Assembly: GCA_002441135.1 (NCBI GenBank)
Contig: DJVJ01000061.1
Coordinates: forward strand, 1 to 9,606
Length of the DNA: 9,606 nt
DNA from: Caryophanales bacterium UBA6259
Lineage (GTDB): Bacteria; Bacillota; Bacilli; Tepidibacillales; Tepidibacillaceae
Direction: 5' to 3'
Part shown: positions 7,495 to 9,606 of the stretch, piece after piece
Position numbering within the stretch: the stretch's first letter is position 1
Layout of the letters: every line of letters starts with the position of its first letter
Notes under the pieces: model-generated
What the model was told of the DNA's origin: nothing
Databases searched by the model: none
What the model saw: the letters and a program-made list of their open reading frames with translations, nothing else
Translations under genes and position numbers: made by a program

Positions 7495-9186
7495 ATCTAA
7501 AGATTCTAGTTGAAAAGAGGGAACTGATGCTGCTGAAAATACTTCTGTAGAGAAGCCAGATACGTAATTTTCTTTTGCTATAAGAGAAAGTTTAAATACA
7601 TCTTCAATATGTTCGACTTTGATAATTTCTATTCCTTGATAATCATTGAAGGTTTCTTGCCAATTTTCCTTTGGAATAATTACCTTTTTAACACCTGCTT
7701 GAATAGCTGCTTCTATTTTCGCAACGACTCCGCCAATAGGCTTGACTTTTCCATGAATACTTAATTCTCCTGTCATTGCAATCGTAGAATGTACAGGAAT
7801 TTGTTTAATCGCAGAATAAATGGAAGTGGCCATGGTTATCCCTGCAGATGGACCATCAATCGGTGTTCCACCAGGGAAATTAACATGAATATCGTAGTCA
7901 TATGGGTTGGCATCTGTCTGATAGTTTAGCACAGTTATCACGCTTTCAAGAGAGCTTAAGGCCATGCTTTTTCTTCGAATTGTTTTTTGGTGATTTCCAA
8001 TCTGCTCTTCTTCCACAATTCCAGTAATTTTGATTTTTCCTTTTCCTTTTTCGACGTTCTTGGCCATCGTTTCTATCTCAATCACAGCTCCCATATTTGG
8101 GCCATATACGGCCAATCCGTTTACCAAACCAATATGCGCTTGATTACTAATTTTCCGATCAGAGCGTGGACTTAACTGGCTATTGTTCACTACCCATTCA
8201 ATATCCTTTGTAGTTATCCGTTGTCTTTGCTCAGATAAAGCAATACCAGAAATGATTTGTACTAAATTTACTGCTTCACGTCCGTTATTGGCAAACTTTT
8301 TAATTACATCTACCACCCGTGGCTCGTATTCTAGTTTTACTTTCTCAAGGGCATTCATTGCAATTTTTTCAATATCATTAGCGGTTAGTGGTTTAAAAAA
8401 GACCTCTAAGCAGCGAGAGCGGATAGCTGGAGGAATTTCATGTGGCTGTCTTGTTGTTGCTCCGATCAACCGAAAATCTGCTGGTAGACCATTTTGAAAG
8501 ATGTCATGAATGTGCTTTGGAATATTCGTATCTTCTGAACTATAGTAAGCACTTTCTAATATTACTTTTCGATCCTCTAGTACCTTTAATAGTTTATTAA
8601 TTTGTATTGGATGTAATTCTCCAATTTCATCAATAAATAAAATTCCTCCGTGCGCTTTGGTTGCAGCACCTGGCTTTGGCTGTGGAATTCCCGCCATCCC
8701 CATTGCTCCTGCTCCTTGATATATTGGATCATGAACAGACCCAATTAAGGGATCTGCAATCCCTCTTTCATCAAAACGTGCTGTTGTCGCATCCACTTCT
8801 ATAAATTTAGCATCCAGCTTAAATGGGGAATAAGGTAATTGTTTTGCTTCCTCTAGTACTAATCTAGCAGCAGCTGTTTTACCGATTCCTGGAGGGCCAT
8901 ATACAATAACATGCTGCGGATTCGGACTGCAAAGTGCTGCCCTTAACGCTTTTAGCCCTTCCTCTTGTCCAATGATTTCTTCAAATTTACTAGGTCTAGT
9001 TTTCTCAGACAAAGGAGCAGTTAATGAAATCTTCCTCATATTTTCTAGCTTCTCTAGCTCCTTTTTAGACTCACGATCTACACTAGTTCTTGTCTGACGT
9101 TGATTTTTTAACAGATTAAAGAAATACAAGCCAATGACAATCCCGAAAAATAATTGGATACTAATAATTAAACCAGTTAATGTCAT
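7492..9186 (-). CDS. lonB: ATP-dependent protease LonB, membrane-anchored
   Basis: 564-residue second Lon protease; B. subtilis LonB, a forespore protein, is slightly shorter (about 552). One N-terminal helix (about 4-25) should anchor it to the membrane and replaces the large LonA N-terminal domain. The AAA+ module has Walker A GPPGIGKT at 97-104 and Walker B GILFIDEIGE at 181-190. An ATTR stretch with an arginine-rich site (RSRCLEV) is at about 243-262. The protease domain spans about 350-540, with S447 (IDGPSAG) and K490 (GGVVAK) at the same 43-residue spacing as LonA, so it should be active. The last 25 residues (YVSGFSTEVF onward) look like an unconserved tail. The start is supported by GGGAGGT (9191-9197) 5 bases upstream. 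In B. subtilis lonB is expressed under sigma-F; a matching promoter is listed here. It sits between clpX and lonA, as in B. subtilis. Confidence 0.96.
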   Translation of the reverse strand: MTLTGLIISIQLFFGIVIGLYFFNLLKNQRQTRTSVDRESKKELEKLENMRKISLTAPLSEKTRPSKFEEIIGQEEGLKALRAALCSPNPQHVIVYGPPGIGKTAAARLVLEEAKQLPYSPFKLDAKFIEVDATTARFDERGIADPLIGSVHDPIYQGAGAMGMAGIPQPKPGAATKAHGGILFIDEIGELHPIQINKLLKVLEDRKVILESAYYSSEDTNIPKHIHDIFQNGLPADFRLIGATTRQPHEIPPAIRSRCLEVFFKPLTANDIEKIAMNALEKVKLEYEPRVVDVIKKFANNGREAVNLVQIISGIALSEQRQRITTKDIEWVVNNSQLSPRSDRKISNQAHIGLVNGLAVYGPNMGAVIEIETMAKNVEKGKGKIKITGIVEEEQIGNHQKTIRRKSMALSSLESVITVLNYQTDANPYDYDIHVNFPGGTPIDGPSAGITMATSIYSAIKQIPVHSTIAMTGELSIHGKVKPIGGVVAKIEAAIQAGVKKVIIPKENWQETFNDYQGIEIIKVEHIEDVFKLSLIAKENYVSGFSTEVFSAASVPSFQLESLD

Positions 9187-9240
9187 ATTTACCTCCCAAA
9201 GCTACCAATTTTTTTGAAATCGGAAAGATTAACATTAACC

Positions 9241-9270
9241 TATTATGCCCTTTTCACTACACAGATAATC
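9241..9270 (-). promoter_or_regulatory. Candidate sigma-F/sigma-G forespore promoter of lonB
   Basis: On the minus strand GATTA (9270-9266) is separated by 15 bases from GGGCATAATA (9250-9241). The Bacillus sigma-F consensus as I recall it is GYWTA, 15-16 bases, GGNRANANTR; this site matches 4 of 5 and 9 of 10. The inner CATAATA also fits the sigma-G -10 form CATNNTA, with the -35 box 18 bases away. No good sigma-A -35 box pairs with CATAAT. The leader would be about 45-50 bases. Confidence 0.55.
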
Positions 9271-9280
9271 GTCTGATAAT

Positions 9281-9313
9281 AAAAAAACAAGCTGCAATTG
9301 CAGCTTGTTTTTT
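9281..9313 (-). terminator. Rho-independent terminator of clpX
   Basis: Bases 9282-9313 form a perfect 32-bp palindrome: a stem of CAAGCTGC and GCAGCTTG around an AATT centre, flanked by A- and T-runs. On the minus strand it directly follows the clpX stop and ends in seven Ts. It is symmetrical and could stop transcription from either side. It separates clpX from lonB, so lonB needs its own promoter. Confidence 0.93.
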
Positions 9314-9316
9314 CGA

Positions 9317-9606
9317 TTACGCGCTTTCTTCTTTTCGAGAGTAGATTAGTTCTCCATTTTTATTATATAAATTTGGAGGTAGCTTGCGAACAATGGTGTC
9401 CTCTGTAATCTGGCACTTAGAGACATCTGTTCTTGATGGAAGCTCATACATCACATTAAGAAGGACACTTTCGATTATCGAACGAAGTCCTCTTGCACCT
9501 GTATTTCTACGAAGTGCTTCTTTTGCAATTGCCACAAGTGCTTTTTCATCAAACTCTAGCTCTACATTATCCATCTCGAGGATTTTTTGATATTGCTTCA
9601 CTAATG
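9317..9606 (-). CDS. clpX: ATP-dependent Clp protease ATP-binding subunit ClpX, C-terminal end (cut by the window edge)
   Basis: Last 95 or so codons of the AAA+ unfoldase that feeds substrates to ClpP. The visible part begins within the conserved LVKQYQK stretch and contains the small AAA+ subdomain with the sensor-2 motif TGARGLRSIIE and the following VLLNVMYELPSR, both hallmarks of ClpX. The frame is still open at the right edge: the codon before the GTG at 9601 is TTA (Leu), so GTG is an internal valine rather than a start. The rest of the gene (Walker motifs and zinc-binding domain) lies outside. The C-terminus (NGELIYSRKEESA) is an ordinary ClpX tail. The downstream order lonB–lonA–engB matches the Bacillus arrangement. 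Confidence 0.95.
   Translation of the reverse strand, partial: LVKQYQKILEMDNVELEFDEKALVAIAKEALRRNTGARGLRSIIESVLLNVMYELPSRTDVSKCQITEDTIVRKLPPNLYNKNGELIYSRKEESA

Noticed and set aside
8183..8497. Plus-strand open frame of 104 codons opposite lonB.
   Set aside because: It lies entirely inside the conserved lonB AAA+ region and resembles no known protein to me; it is an antisense shadow.
9282..9313. 32-bp perfect palindrome considered as an operator or recombination site.
   Set aside because: The A/T-runs flanking a GC-containing stem directly after the clpX stop are explained by a Rho-independent terminator.
9384..9590. Plus-strand open frame opposite clpX, and similar short frames opposite lonA (for example 6567-6764 and 7256-7495).
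   Set aside because: All are antisense to strongly conserved protease genes and lack independent support.

Overview
The window looks like chromosomal DNA from a low-GC, spore-forming Firmicute of the Bacillaceae type. The evidence is AT-rich sequence, strong GGAGG ribosome binding sites, and a clpX–lonB–lonA–engB gene block whose LonA and LonB proteins closely resemble the Bacillus proteins in length and motifs. LonB, the membrane-anchored second Lon, is typical of endospore formers, and a sigma-F/sigma-G-like promoter can be read upstream of it. The species cannot be named from the sequence alone.

Left half, plus strand (about 1-4393). First come the ATPase and permease genes of an ABC importer of the nitrate/sulfonate/taurine/thiamine-precursor type. 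They overlap by 8 bp and end at a strong intrinsic terminator (1631-1668). The substrate-binding protein is not in the window and may lie just upstream. Next is a 555-residue membrane protein with an extracytoplasmic sensor region, a HAMP-like linker and a complete HD-GYP domain, very probably a cyclic-di-GMP phosphodiesterase. A ten-helix EamA/DMT-family transporter follows 33 bp later and is probably co-transcribed. A perfect 15-bp hairpin (4425-4460) separates this rightward block from the leftward genes.

Right half, minus strand (4481-9606). Reading leftwards from the right edge are the C-terminal end of clpX (cut by the window), its terminator (a 32-bp perfect palindrome), lonB, lonA and engB (ysxC). 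The lonA and engB genes overlap by 4 bp (ATGA). LonA has its own sigma-A-like promoter, whose -35 box overlaps the lonB stop codon. LonB has a candidate forespore promoter. The block therefore holds three ATP-dependent proteolysis genes with apparently separate control, plus a ribosome-assembly GTPase coupled to lonA. In Bacillus subtilis hemA and its operon follow engB; here a terminator and the convergent EamA gene follow instead.

I see no mobile elements, CRISPR arrays, tRNA or rRNA genes, and no stretch over 300 bp without a gene. Most of the region is conserved housekeeping sequence. I found no convincing undescribed system. The items most worth a second look are the lonB and lonA promoters and the HD-GYP/EamA pair.
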